Positions 56,993 through 64,000 of a DNA stretch of 64,000 nucleotides are shown here, in pieces. Each line of letters opens with the position of its first letter. Within the stretch, counting starts at the first letter, position 1. The notes beneath the pieces were generated by a model. That model saw only the letters and a program-made list of their open reading frames with translations, had not been told where the DNA came from and made no database searches. Source of the stretch: CAIZGX01 sp044239865 (GTDB taxonomy: Bacteria > Bacteroidota > Bacteroidia > Flavobacteriales_D > Sanyastnellaceae); assembly GCA_044239865.1 (NCBI GenBank), contig JBIIAO010000002.1:186001-250000 (forward strand), read 5' to 3'. Position numbers and translations under genes: made by a program.

Positions 56993-58261
56993 TTAAATCA
57001 CTTCCTTCAATTGTTCCAAACGCATTCCGCGCGAACCTTTCAACAAAACTATTTTGTCCTTCACTTCATTCAATTTCAAATATTCCAATGCGCCATGAGC
57101 ATTCAAAAGTTCTGTGGCGCCAACCGCTTGGAACTCCTTCCCTATAAAAATTCCTTGAAGACCGAGCTCTTTCGTTAGCTCAAGAATTTTCTGGTGTTCC
57201 GCCTCTGCGTATTCACCCATTTCAAACATATCTCCAACGATGAAAAAGGTGTTCGCCATCTTAGAAAGATTTATCAATGCCGCTTCCATACTGCTTGGAT
57301 TAGCATTGTAGGCATCAAGTATAACTTTATTCTTACCAGAATCCCACCACTGACTACGGTTGTTTTCAGGGGTATAAGATGAAATTGCCTGGCACATCAA
57401 ATCGGCCGGAACACCAAACTCATGTCCAACAGCAATAGCTGTGGCCATGTTAAACAGATTGTAAGTTCCGGCCATTTGCGCGTGACACGAGTGAATAGTG
57501 TTATCAGAAGGTGTACTAAATTCAAAAGAAAGCGTCGGGTGTTCGGCTAACGTCTGCAGATGAAATCCACCTGTTTTGAATCCATATTTCTTATGTTGAA
57601 TGAATTCCGCCATGGTATCGAGATGTGTCAATTCAGTATTCACTAAACACATTCCACCGTGGGAAGCAACATAATCGAATAGTTCACCTTTTCCTTTAAT
57701 AATACCTTCTACCCCGCCGAAACCTTCTAAATGGGCTTTGCCAATATTAGTAATGATCCCGTAGTTCGGCATTGCATATTCACAGTAAGAAGCGATCTCC
57801 TTTTGGTGATTAGCCCCCATTTCAATAATAGCCATTTCACAATCTTCAGGAACTGAAAGTAATGAAAGTGGCACACCAATGTGATTATTCAGATTTCCAT
57901 GTGTGGCGAATGTCTTGTACTTCATGCTCAAAACTTCTCGCATAAGCTCTTTGGTAGTAGTCTTTCCATTGCTTCCGGTTATGCCTATAACAGGAAATGT
58001 AAAAGTCTCGCGGTAGCGTTTTGCTAGGGCCTGAAGAGCATCCAAGCTGCAGCCTACTCGCACAATTCGTTCGGAAGAAACATTGACCTCTTCATCAACA
58101 ACAACCATTGAAGCACCTGAATCAAGGGCTTGTTGGGCAAAATCATTTCCGTTGAAATTATCTCCCTTCAGAGCGAAGAAAATATCATTTGGTCTAACAT
58201 TGCGTGTGTCGGTTGTGACCTGACGCACTTCTAAATATTTTTGAAATATTAATTCAATCAT
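56993..58261 (-). CDS. murF: UDP-N-acetylmuramoyl-tripeptide-D-alanyl-D-alanine ligase
   Basis: MurF adds D-Ala-D-Ala to the peptidoglycan precursor. The start is ATG 58261 (MIELIFQKYLEVRQVTTDTR), giving 422 residues; the longer frame from 58279 overlaps the upstream terminator. Motifs: ITGSNGKTTTKELMREV (P-loop, about 101-117), IIEMGANHQKEIASYCEYAMP, GYGKAHLEGFGG-like (here NIGKAHLEGFGGVEG), DAYNANPSSMEAAL and GDMFEMGEYAEAEH. The terminator just upstream is that of gldJ, so a local promoter is expected. Next to gldJ as in other Flavobacteriia. Confidence 0.95.
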   Translation of the reverse strand: MIELIFQKYLEVRQVTTDTRNVRPNDIFFALKGDNFNGNDFAQQALDSGASMVVVDEEVNVSSERIVRVGCSLDALQALAKRYRETFTFPVIGITGSNGKTTTKELMREVLSMKYKTFATHGNLNNHIGVPLSLLSVPEDCEMAIIEMGANHQKEIASYCEYAMPNYGIITNIGKAHLEGFGGVEGIIKGKGELFDYVASHGGMCLVNTELTHLDTMAEFIQHKKYGFKTGGFHLQTLAEHPTLSFEFSTPSDNTIHSCHAQMAGTYNLFNMATAIAVGHEFGVPADLMCQAISSYTPENNRSQWWDSGKNKVILDAYNANPSSMEAALINLSKMANTFFIVGDMFEMGEYAEAEHQKILELTKELGLQGIFIGKEFQAVGATELLNAHGALEYLKLNEVKDKIVLLKGSRGMRLEQLKEVI

Positions 58262-58267
58262 GATGCT

Positions 58268-58298
58268 AAAATAAAACACCCCGCATTAGCGGGGTGCA
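58268..58298 (-). terminator. Terminator after gldJ, ending next to the murF start
   Basis: An 8 bp stem (CACCCCGC with GCGGGGTG) and TAAT loop, followed on the minus strand by TTTTATTTT. The tract ends six bases before the murF ATG; TATTTTAG in it is a near -7 box with CATC before ATG, the same four-base gap seen at other starts. Confidence 0.85.
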
Positions 58299-58323
58299 GT
58301 ATTAATGTTTTTCTGAGAGAAGA

Positions 58324-60111
58324 TTATTCTCCTCCTTTTGAACCAATTCCATTTGGCGAACCTACACGATCCATTGCACAACGGAAACCGATAGAGCGAC
58401 TAGACCTTCTTTCGTCTAAGAATCTTCTTGTACTTGGAATGTTGTAATACACACGATCTTCCCAACTTCCACCTTTGTAGACACGTGAACGGTTGTTGAT
58501 TAAGGTAGTTTTTCCATAATCATACATTCTATCTGAACGATCTTCCCACGTTGCATCGCCATACTTCGTGCTGCTTAAGAAATCTCCATCATTGTAATCA
58601 ATGTTGTCTGCTTTACGATAGTTCGTTCTGTTGATGTTTTCCTCAAGAGAAACATCTCTCATTTTAGCTCTGCCTGGACTTGCTACGATAAAATTCTCAA
58701 GGTTGTCCAATACCGTGTATGCAATGTCAGCATCAGAACTTCTTACCGCTTCCAATACATTACTTGCCATGATGTCCATAGCTCCTGCCTCATCTTTATC
58801 GTTCAACTTAACCAAAGCTGCATCAACTTGCGTAATACATTGTTGAATCAACGCTACGTCTTTTGTGCCGTATTTCGCACGAGCGACCAAAGTTTGTTCT
58901 TGTAAGCTTGAAAGGTATTTTTTAACTTCTGGAATATCGAATACATCATAAGTTAATTTACTTACCGGAATTCCATCGGTACCCACAACTTTAGTTTTGT
59001 AAACGTTTCCTCTGAAAGGTCTAAATTCAGAACGGTCATCTTCAGTAAGTGGGCGATAAACATCAGCCACCCATTCTGAAACGTTACCTGCCATGTTATA
59101 CAATCCGAAATCGTTCGGTGGATATTGGTAAACCGGAGCGGTAATGTCAGCGTTATCGTTCAAAGCTCCTGCAACACCCATTGCATCACCAGCACCTCTC
59201 ATGAAGTTAGCTCGCATAGATCCAACATAATCATCTTCTCCATTACGAACATAGTGACCGTTCCAAGGATAGGTTCTACGATCCGCAATCAACTCTTGGT
59301 ATGAATTACCAATTAAAGCCATAGCAGCATATTCCCATTCCGCTTCTGTTGGGAGTCTGTAACGTGGCAACAAAATACCATCTTCAACCCTTACTCTATG
59401 GAAATTAGCATTTTTGCCCTTCGATAAAATCCCGCCGTCTTGAATGATATTGGTAATTCCGCCATCACCCTTCTCTGGGTATTGAGGATCATACTGACCG
59501 TTATAGTAGGTTTCTGTGGTGAAGTGATTGTCATCAATTTGGTCGGGTGAATGAACAATAATGCCCTCACGAACTAAAATTTGTTCGTTCACACGATCCG
59601 TTCTCCAAGAGCAATAATCTGAAGCTTGTAACCAGCTTACACCAACTACAGGGTAATCTGCATAGGCAGGATGACGTAAATATAATTCTACGTATTTCTC
59701 CATTTGCTCATCTTTTTCTCTCCAACAATTCGTGTCTGGAAGAGCTCTGCCCACCAATTCAGGATAACTGTCGTGATATACGATGGTCAACCAACGCATA
59801 TAGTCTAACCAATGCTGATTAGTTACCTCAGTTTCGTCCATGTAGAAGGAACTTACCGTTACAGCGGTTTGCAAATTATCCCATGAATAATTCACATCGT
59901 CCTCGGAGCGTCCCATTGAAAAGCGACCCCCCTCGACAAATACAAGCCCGGGGCCTGTTTCTTGTCCGGCATATTCTACTCTCTCATAGCCACCATTGTT
60001 GGATTTGTTGTATTCCCAGCCCGTCGCCGTAGATTTATTCTCCTCACACGAGTTGAGCACAATCATAGCCATAAGGGCTAGAGATGCTAATGTTAATTTG
60101 AAGTTTTTCAT
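58324..60111 (-). CDS. gldJ: Gliding motility lipoprotein GldJ
   Basis: GldJ is a lipoprotein needed for gliding and the type IX secretion system in Flavobacteriia; it stabilises GldK and other core proteins. The 595-residue protein has a lipobox (LNSC, Cys near 22) and a formylglycine-generating-enzyme-type domain split by a helical insertion. The N-terminal half is GPGLVFVEGGRFSMGRSEDD, DETEVTNQHWLDYMRW, YPVVGVSWLQASDYCSWRTD, RLPTEAEWEYAA and NMAGNVSEWVADVYRP. The C-terminal part YKGGSWEDRVYYNIPSTRR, RSIGFRCAMDRVG closes it. The sulfatase-modifying activity itself is not expected in GldJ. It precedes murF on the same strand. Confidence 0.94.
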   Translation of the reverse strand: MKNFKLTLASLALMAMIVLNSCEENKSTATGWEYNKSNNGGYERVEYAGQETGPGLVFVEGGRFSMGRSEDDVNYSWDNLQTAVTVSSFYMDETEVTNQHWLDYMRWLTIVYHDSYPELVGRALPDTNCWREKDEQMEKYVELYLRHPAYADYPVVGVSWLQASDYCSWRTDRVNEQILVREGIIVHSPDQIDDNHFTTETYYNGQYDPQYPEKGDGGITNIIQDGGILSKGKNANFHRVRVEDGILLPRYRLPTEAEWEYAAMALIGNSYQELIADRRTYPWNGHYVRNGEDDYVGSMRANFMRGAGDAMGVAGALNDNADITAPVYQYPPNDFGLYNMAGNVSEWVADVYRPLTEDDRSEFRPFRGNVYKTKVVGTDGIPVSKLTYDVFDIPEVKKYLSSLQEQTLVARAKYGTKDVALIQQCITQVDAALVKLNDKDEAGAMDIMASNVLEAVRSSDADIAYTVLDNLENFIVASPGRAKMRDVSLEENINRTNYRKADNIDYNDGDFLSSTKYGDATWEDRSDRMYDYGKTTLINNRSRVYKGGSWEDRVYYNIPSTRRFLDERRSSRSIGFRCAMDRVGSPNGIGSKGGE

Positions 60112-60152
60112 GATTTCCTATTTTATGAATAACTGTTGGGTTTCTTATATAA

Positions 60153-61127
60153 CTAGAAAGAAGGGCAAGCTATTGTCCTGATCTTCACTTTTCTTGGACG
60201 ACAGTCGAAATTAATTCCTAAAGACACCTCGTGAGAGCCACCTGTTGCTGGAGTTAATGCACTTACTGTGATGTCATAACTATAACCAACGCGAATGTTG
60301 TCGTTTTGAAGTCCGAGGGTTGCAATGAAGCTATCGCTGTATCGCTGACCGAACAACAATCCACGGAACCAAACACCAGCAACTATAGGACCTTTGGTAA
60401 TGTACATACCCAAGTTCAACTGTTGGAATTCCCCCTGTCTGCGGTAAAGAATATTCGGAGAAAGTGTGCTAGCGTCTTTGTATTTCTGTTTGATTGGAAT
60501 AACAGCTCCTGCATGAACAGTGTACTTCATAGGTAAGCGAGAAGTACCTACGATTAAACTTTCGTTCGGCTCATTCAAGTGATGAACAGCGAAACCACCG
60601 TAAAAAGTTTGGCTAAAGCCAAGGACACCCGCAGAAAAATCAATGTTCTTCACACTTCCACCTCGTGGGATATCATTTGTCTCGTAGATAAATCCTTTGC
60701 GTGGATCAATCATATCACCGAACGTAAGCTTGCTCCAATCCAAAGATTTTTGAAAATAAGACGCTTGAAAACCAGCTTTAATACTGAATTTACGGTTAAT
60801 GGCTTGTTGATACGAATAAATTCCACTCACCGTAGTCGTGTTCAACGTGTTTTGCGCGGCACGGTCATTCATAACCATAATGCCTAAACCACCGGAAACG
60901 GTCTCAACGTGCTGGTCATAACTGGCACACGTGGTAACGTAAGCGCCGGTTAATGATGGCCATTGGTTTCTGTAATTCATTACAACACGTGGGCATTTAG
61001 AAGTCCCTGCAAACGCGGGATTCAAGTAGAGTGGGTTGGAGTAAAACTGTGTGAACTCGGGGTCTTGGGCCATAACATTTGTTACACCCATTACACAGAT
61101 TATGAACCCTAGGAATTTTAATTTCAT
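60153..61127 (-). CDS. PorP/SprF-family type IX secretion system outer membrane protein
   Basis: The start is ATG 61127 (MKLKFLGFIICVMGVTNVMA), a signal peptide. The 324-residue protein has the PorP/SprF start: QDPEFTQFYSNPLYLNPAFAGT, then NYRNQWPSL, and an alternating beta-barrel pattern to the end (VGYSYDITVSALTPATGGSHE, SLGINFDCRPRKVKI). PorP/SprF proteins are outer membrane barrels that work with PorE/PorK or as adapters for specific secreted adhesins. A single paralogue here, next to gldJ and porU, suggests a role linked to the core machinery, but such paralogues are many and its partner is not known. Confidence 0.9.
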   Translation of the reverse strand: MKLKFLGFIICVMGVTNVMAQDPEFTQFYSNPLYLNPAFAGTSKCPRVVMNYRNQWPSLTGAYVTTCASYDQHVETVSGGLGIMVMNDRAAQNTLNTTTVSGIYSYQQAINRKFSIKAGFQASYFQKSLDWSKLTFGDMIDPRKGFIYETNDIPRGGSVKNIDFSAGVLGFSQTFYGGFAVHHLNEPNESLIVGTSRLPMKYTVHAGAVIPIKQKYKDASTLSPNILYRRQGEFQQLNLGMYITKGPIVAGVWFRGLLFGQRYSDSFIATLGLQNDNIRVGYSYDITVSALTPATGGSHEVSLGINFDCRPRKVKIRTIACPSF

Positions 61128-61229
61128 CGCAATCTTCGTTCGAAAGTTTGTAAAAAATATTCGATTTGAATAGCAATTATACAACATTTTTGCTTTCAAA
61201 TTACATGAGGCCTAAACAATAAATCGGAA

Positions 61230-61237
61230 TATCTTTG
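61230..61237 (+). promoter_or_regulatory. -7 element of porU
   Basis: TATCTTTG, a perfect TAnnTTTG, about 40 bases before the porU ATG. It lies between the two arms of an inverted repeat (GAGGCCT 61207-61213, AGGCCTC 61247-61253). Confidence 0.5.
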
Positions 61238-61276
61238 GTTATTGGCAGGCCTCAAAGCAAAACCTCAGAAGATTAA

Positions 61277-64000
61277 ATGCAACCGATTAAGTTACTATTC
61301 ATTTGTTTATCAGCTGTTTATGCAGCAAACGCTTCGGCTCAAGTGATTATTGTGCCCAAGCAAAAAATAGAATGGAATGACGTTGAACAAAACAGGACCA
61401 ATTTCTCTGTAGTTGGAGATTTGTGCTCAGCTCTTGTCAATTCGGACCATTCCGTCCTGCCTTTTTTCGCTTTTCGTGCTTCATCTTCGGCAAATGAAAA
61501 ATTCAATCAGCCATTCCTTTCGAATATTTCAACCCTAGAAATAAGTTCGTCTTATTTCGACAAGGATCAACTTCAATCAATCGGTGACGAATTTCGAGTT
61601 GAAGTTGAATCGGTTCAATTCGACAAAAAAAACAATCAGGTCGTTACTGTATTTCCATTTCGAAACATAAACGGCAGAATCGAAAGACTTCTATCCTTTG
61701 AAGTTCTGGGGTCTACTTCCTTCCATGAGATGAAAAAAAACAATTACACTTTTGCTGCTCACAGTATTCTGGCAGAGGGTGATGTTTATAAAATAGCGAT
61801 CGCAAAGGATGGGGTTTATAAAATCGACCGCAGCTTTCTGGAAGGACTTGGCATTTCCCTTTCCGGATTAGATCCAAATACAATTAACATTTACGGAAAT
61901 GGTGGCGCACTTCTTCCAGAAAAAAACTTCGTAAATAAGGCAGACGATTTGGTAAAAAATGCGATTCACATTCAAGGCGAATCGGATGGTGTGTTTAATG
62001 CCAATGATTACATTCTTTTCTATGGAAAAGGCCCTGACACATGGACACTTGCTCAAGACGCTGGAATCGGAAGAAAAAGATGGTTTCACAACAAGCATTA
62101 CTACAGCGACTCTGCGTATTACTTCATTAAAGTAAATGATACTGCGCCGCTTCGTATTTCAACAGAAAATAATGGTGCTGTTGCGAACAGAATTTCAGAT
62201 TCTTTTCAAGATTTTTTATATGTTGAAACGGATCAGTACAGCCCCGCAAAATCTGGGCGAGAATTTTATGGTGATTTGTATGACGCTGTGCTTTCAGGAT
62301 CTTATACGTTTAGTTTTCCCAACGTAAAAACGACTGAACCCGCAAGTATGGATTTCAATTCCATCGCGCGAACAATAGGTGGCAGTTCGATTTTTAACGC
62401 AACTGTTCAAGGAAACGTAAATACTGTTTCCATTGGCAATGTTACTGACTCTCCTACTTCACAAGTTGCACGGACAGGCAGAATCAACACCTCCTTCCTT
62501 CCATTCAATGGAAATTTCAATGTTTCTGTAAGTTTCAATAAAGGGAATGCAGATGCCAAGGGCTGGCTTGATTACATCTGTATGAACGCGACGCAAAATT
62601 TAAAAATGCAAGGAACGCAAATGCGTTTTCGCGACACAACTTCTGTTGGGATAGGGAACATTACTGAGTTTCAAATTTCAGAGCAATCGTATGCTGTAAA
62701 TGAAATTTGGGACATCACAAATTTCACCGCGCCTGTCCGTGTTACGCTTGCGGCTAGCGGTGCGCTTTCAACATGGACTTCAACAACTGATCAGTTAAAG
62801 GAATTCGTAGCTTTCGCATCCAGTTTTTTCACACCGACTCCAATCGGAAAAGTTGAAAATCAGGATTTACACGGTTGGGCAAGCACCGATTTAATTATTA
62901 TTAGTTCTCCTATTCTTTTGCCGGTGGCAGAAGAGATTGCGGCCATTCACAGAACGCAAGGGCAATCCGTTGAAATTGCAACACCCCTTCAAATTTTCAA
63001 TGAATTTTCAAGTGGAAATCCCGATGTCATGGCTTTCCGTCAATTGGTGAAAATGCAGTTTGACCGCGCCAATGGTGGCAAACGCGCTCCGAAGAATTTA
63101 CTCATTTTAGGTGATGGCGATTATTCAAGAAATAAGGGTATTGCGAATCACGAAGGGACAAATGTTCTCATTTTCGAATCGAACAATTCTCTTTCACCGA
63201 CGAGCAGCTATGTGAGCGATGATTATTTCGTCATGGTCTCACCGCTTGAAGATGGAAATGCCACAGGATTACTTGATTGTGGAGTTGGTAGAATTCCGGC
63301 GGGCTCGCTTGATGAGGCCTACGGCTATTTAGGTAAGATAAAATCTTATTTAGCTGACAACACTTCCTCAACTGGAGGAGCTTATTGCTTGGGTGATGTT
63401 CAAGCTTCACCATATGGAAACTGGCGAAATGTAGTGACTTTCGTTTCCGATGATCAAGACGGAAGTGGGGGCGCTTATGAGCAGGTACATTTAAATTCAG
63501 CAAATTCACTTTCAAACATTGTAAAAACGAATCATCCCGAATACGACATTTCGAAACTATACATGGACGCTTTCACACAAATATCTACTCCGGGTGGTGA
63601 GCGCTATGTTGAAGGGGAAAAGGCTATTCAGCAGCGCGTGCAGAGTGGTTCCTTGTTACTTACATATATTGGCCACGGCGGGGAAAAAGGTTGGGCCCAC
63701 GAGCGTATACTAGACCTTCCGACCATTGAAGGATTCACCAACAAATATCGATTGCCCGTTTTCTTAACTGCCACATGCGAACTAGCTCGCTACGACGACC
63801 CCGAGTTTAAATCGGCTGGAGAGCTCCTGGTGATGAACGCCAACGGTGGAGCTATAGCCATGCTTACAACAACGCGTATTGTATTCAGTGGTGAAAATTA
63901 TGAAATGGATTTAGCGTTTTTCGAGCACGCGCTTCACAGCGAAAACGGTTCTGTTAAAACACTGGGGGAATTGAATATGCTTACGAAGAACGGGGTGTCT
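61277..64000 (+). CDS. porU: Type IX secretion system sortase PorU (C25 peptidase), C-terminal part outside the window
   Basis: PorU cleaves the C-terminal sorting domain of type IX cargo at the outer membrane and attaches the cargo to the surface. The frame opens with ATG 61277 and a signal peptide (LLFICLSAVYAANASAQ) and runs open for 908 codons to the window end. An N-terminal beta domain (about 20-530) is followed by the gingipain-type C25 domain, with LLILGDGDYSRNKG near 616, the catalytic His800 in YIGHGGEKGW and Cys834 in LTATCELARYDDPEFKSAGE. GIAMLTTTRIVFSG-type residues follow. Cargo with the sorting domain is in the window (39843). Normal PorU is about 1100-1300 residues, so a few hundred are missing. 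Confidence 0.93.
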   Translation, partial: MQPIKLLFICLSAVYAANASAQVIIVPKQKIEWNDVEQNRTNFSVVGDLCSALVNSDHSVLPFFAFRASSSANEKFNQPFLSNISTLEISSSYFDKDQLQSIGDEFRVEVESVQFDKKNNQVVTVFPFRNINGRIERLLSFEVLGSTSFHEMKKNNYTFAAHSILAEGDVYKIAIAKDGVYKIDRSFLEGLGISLSGLDPNTINIYGNGGALLPEKNFVNKADDLVKNAIHIQGESDGVFNANDYILFYGKGPDTWTLAQDAGIGRKRWFHNKHYYSDSAYYFIKVNDTAPLRISTENNGAVANRISDSFQDFLYVETDQYSPAKSGREFYGDLYDAVLSGSYTFSFPNVKTTEPASMDFNSIARTIGGSSIFNATVQGNVNTVSIGNVTDSPTSQVARTGRINTSFLPFNGNFNVSVSFNKGNADAKGWLDYICMNATQNLKMQGTQMRFRDTTSVGIGNITEFQISEQSYAVNEIWDITNFTAPVRVTLAASGALSTWTSTTDQLKEFVAFASSFFTPTPIGKVENQDLHGWASTDLIIISSPILLPVAEEIAAIHRTQGQSVEIATPLQIFNEFSSGNPDVMAFRQLVKMQFDRANGGKRAPKNLLILGDGDYSRNKGIANHEGTNVLIFESNNSLSPTSSYVSDDYFVMVSPLEDGNATGLLDCGVGRIPAGSLDEAYGYLGKIKSYLADNTSSTGGAYCLGDVQASPYGNWRNVVTFVSDDQDGSGGAYEQVHLNSANSLSNIVKTNHPEYDISKLYMDAFTQISTPGGERYVEGEKAIQQRVQSGSLLLTYIGHGGEKGWAHERILDLPTIEGFTNKYRLPVFLTATCELARYDDPEFKSAGELLVMNANGGAIAMLTTTRIVFSGENYEMDLAFFEHALHSENGSVKTLGELNMLTKNGVS

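Overview
This 64 kb window is a chromosomal segment of a Bacteroidota bacterium, most likely of class Flavobacteriia. Three observations support this. The genes include gldJ, a PorP/SprF-type protein and the type IX secretion sortase porU. The respiratory chain is an alternative complex III (actABCDEF) followed by coxB and coxA. The visible promoters are of the Bacteroidota type (TTTG or TTG, about 19-21 bp, TAnnTTTG), while Shine-Dalgarno sites are inconspicuous. Gene packing is dense, with many 1-4 base overlaps. I found no rRNA, tRNA, CRISPR array or transposase, and no stretch over 300 bases without a gene.

Layout. 1-3.4 kb: rimP-nusA-infB (minus strand), with infB cut by the window edge and a terminator-like hairpin between the promoter and rimP. 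3.4-9.3 kb: purD, an M15 peptidase, nadC, a YihY membrane protein, a DUF2147 protein, a hydrolase and an SRAP protein. 9.3-15.5 kb: a small DnaE-type polymerase, then exbB-exbD-tonB-folC. 15.5-30 kb (minus): an eight-gene respiratory operon actA to coxA, then an outer-membrane-like protein, ruvB and queG. 30-39.8 kb: a SPOR-like protein, tyrosine catabolism genes (hmgA, hpd), an FtsX-type permease, then minus-strand dprA, hemD, a DUF4271 gene, a pseudouridine synthase with a repetitive tail, rplY and prs.

39.8-42.6 kb is the most accessory-looking block: a type IX secreted protein, two lipoproteins, an XRE regulator and a small exported protein. Three identical-geometry inverted repeats (GTTGT-N8-ACAAC) lie between one lipoprotein and the regulator. 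The exported-protein gene is flanked by 84 bp direct repeats that duplicate the 3' ends of both the regulator gene and pth.

42.6-54 kb carries housekeeping genes: pth, a methyltransferase, rbfA, a GNAT enzyme, an aspartokinase with a 12 bp tandem repeat inside its catalytic region, a cobalamin adenosyltransferase, a NamZ-like enzyme, an FtsX permease, a cysteine synthase family gene, rocD, ndk and icd. 54-64 kb holds a lipoprotein, an orphan LuxE-like gene, tyrS, murF and the gliding/type IX secretion group gldJ, porP/sprF-like and porU (cut by the window edge).

The parts most worth a second look are the putative rimP-nusA-infB attenuator, the XRE operator module with the neighbouring duplicated-junction insertion, the SRAP-DnaE pair, and the recurrent placement of the promoter -7 element four bases before start codons.
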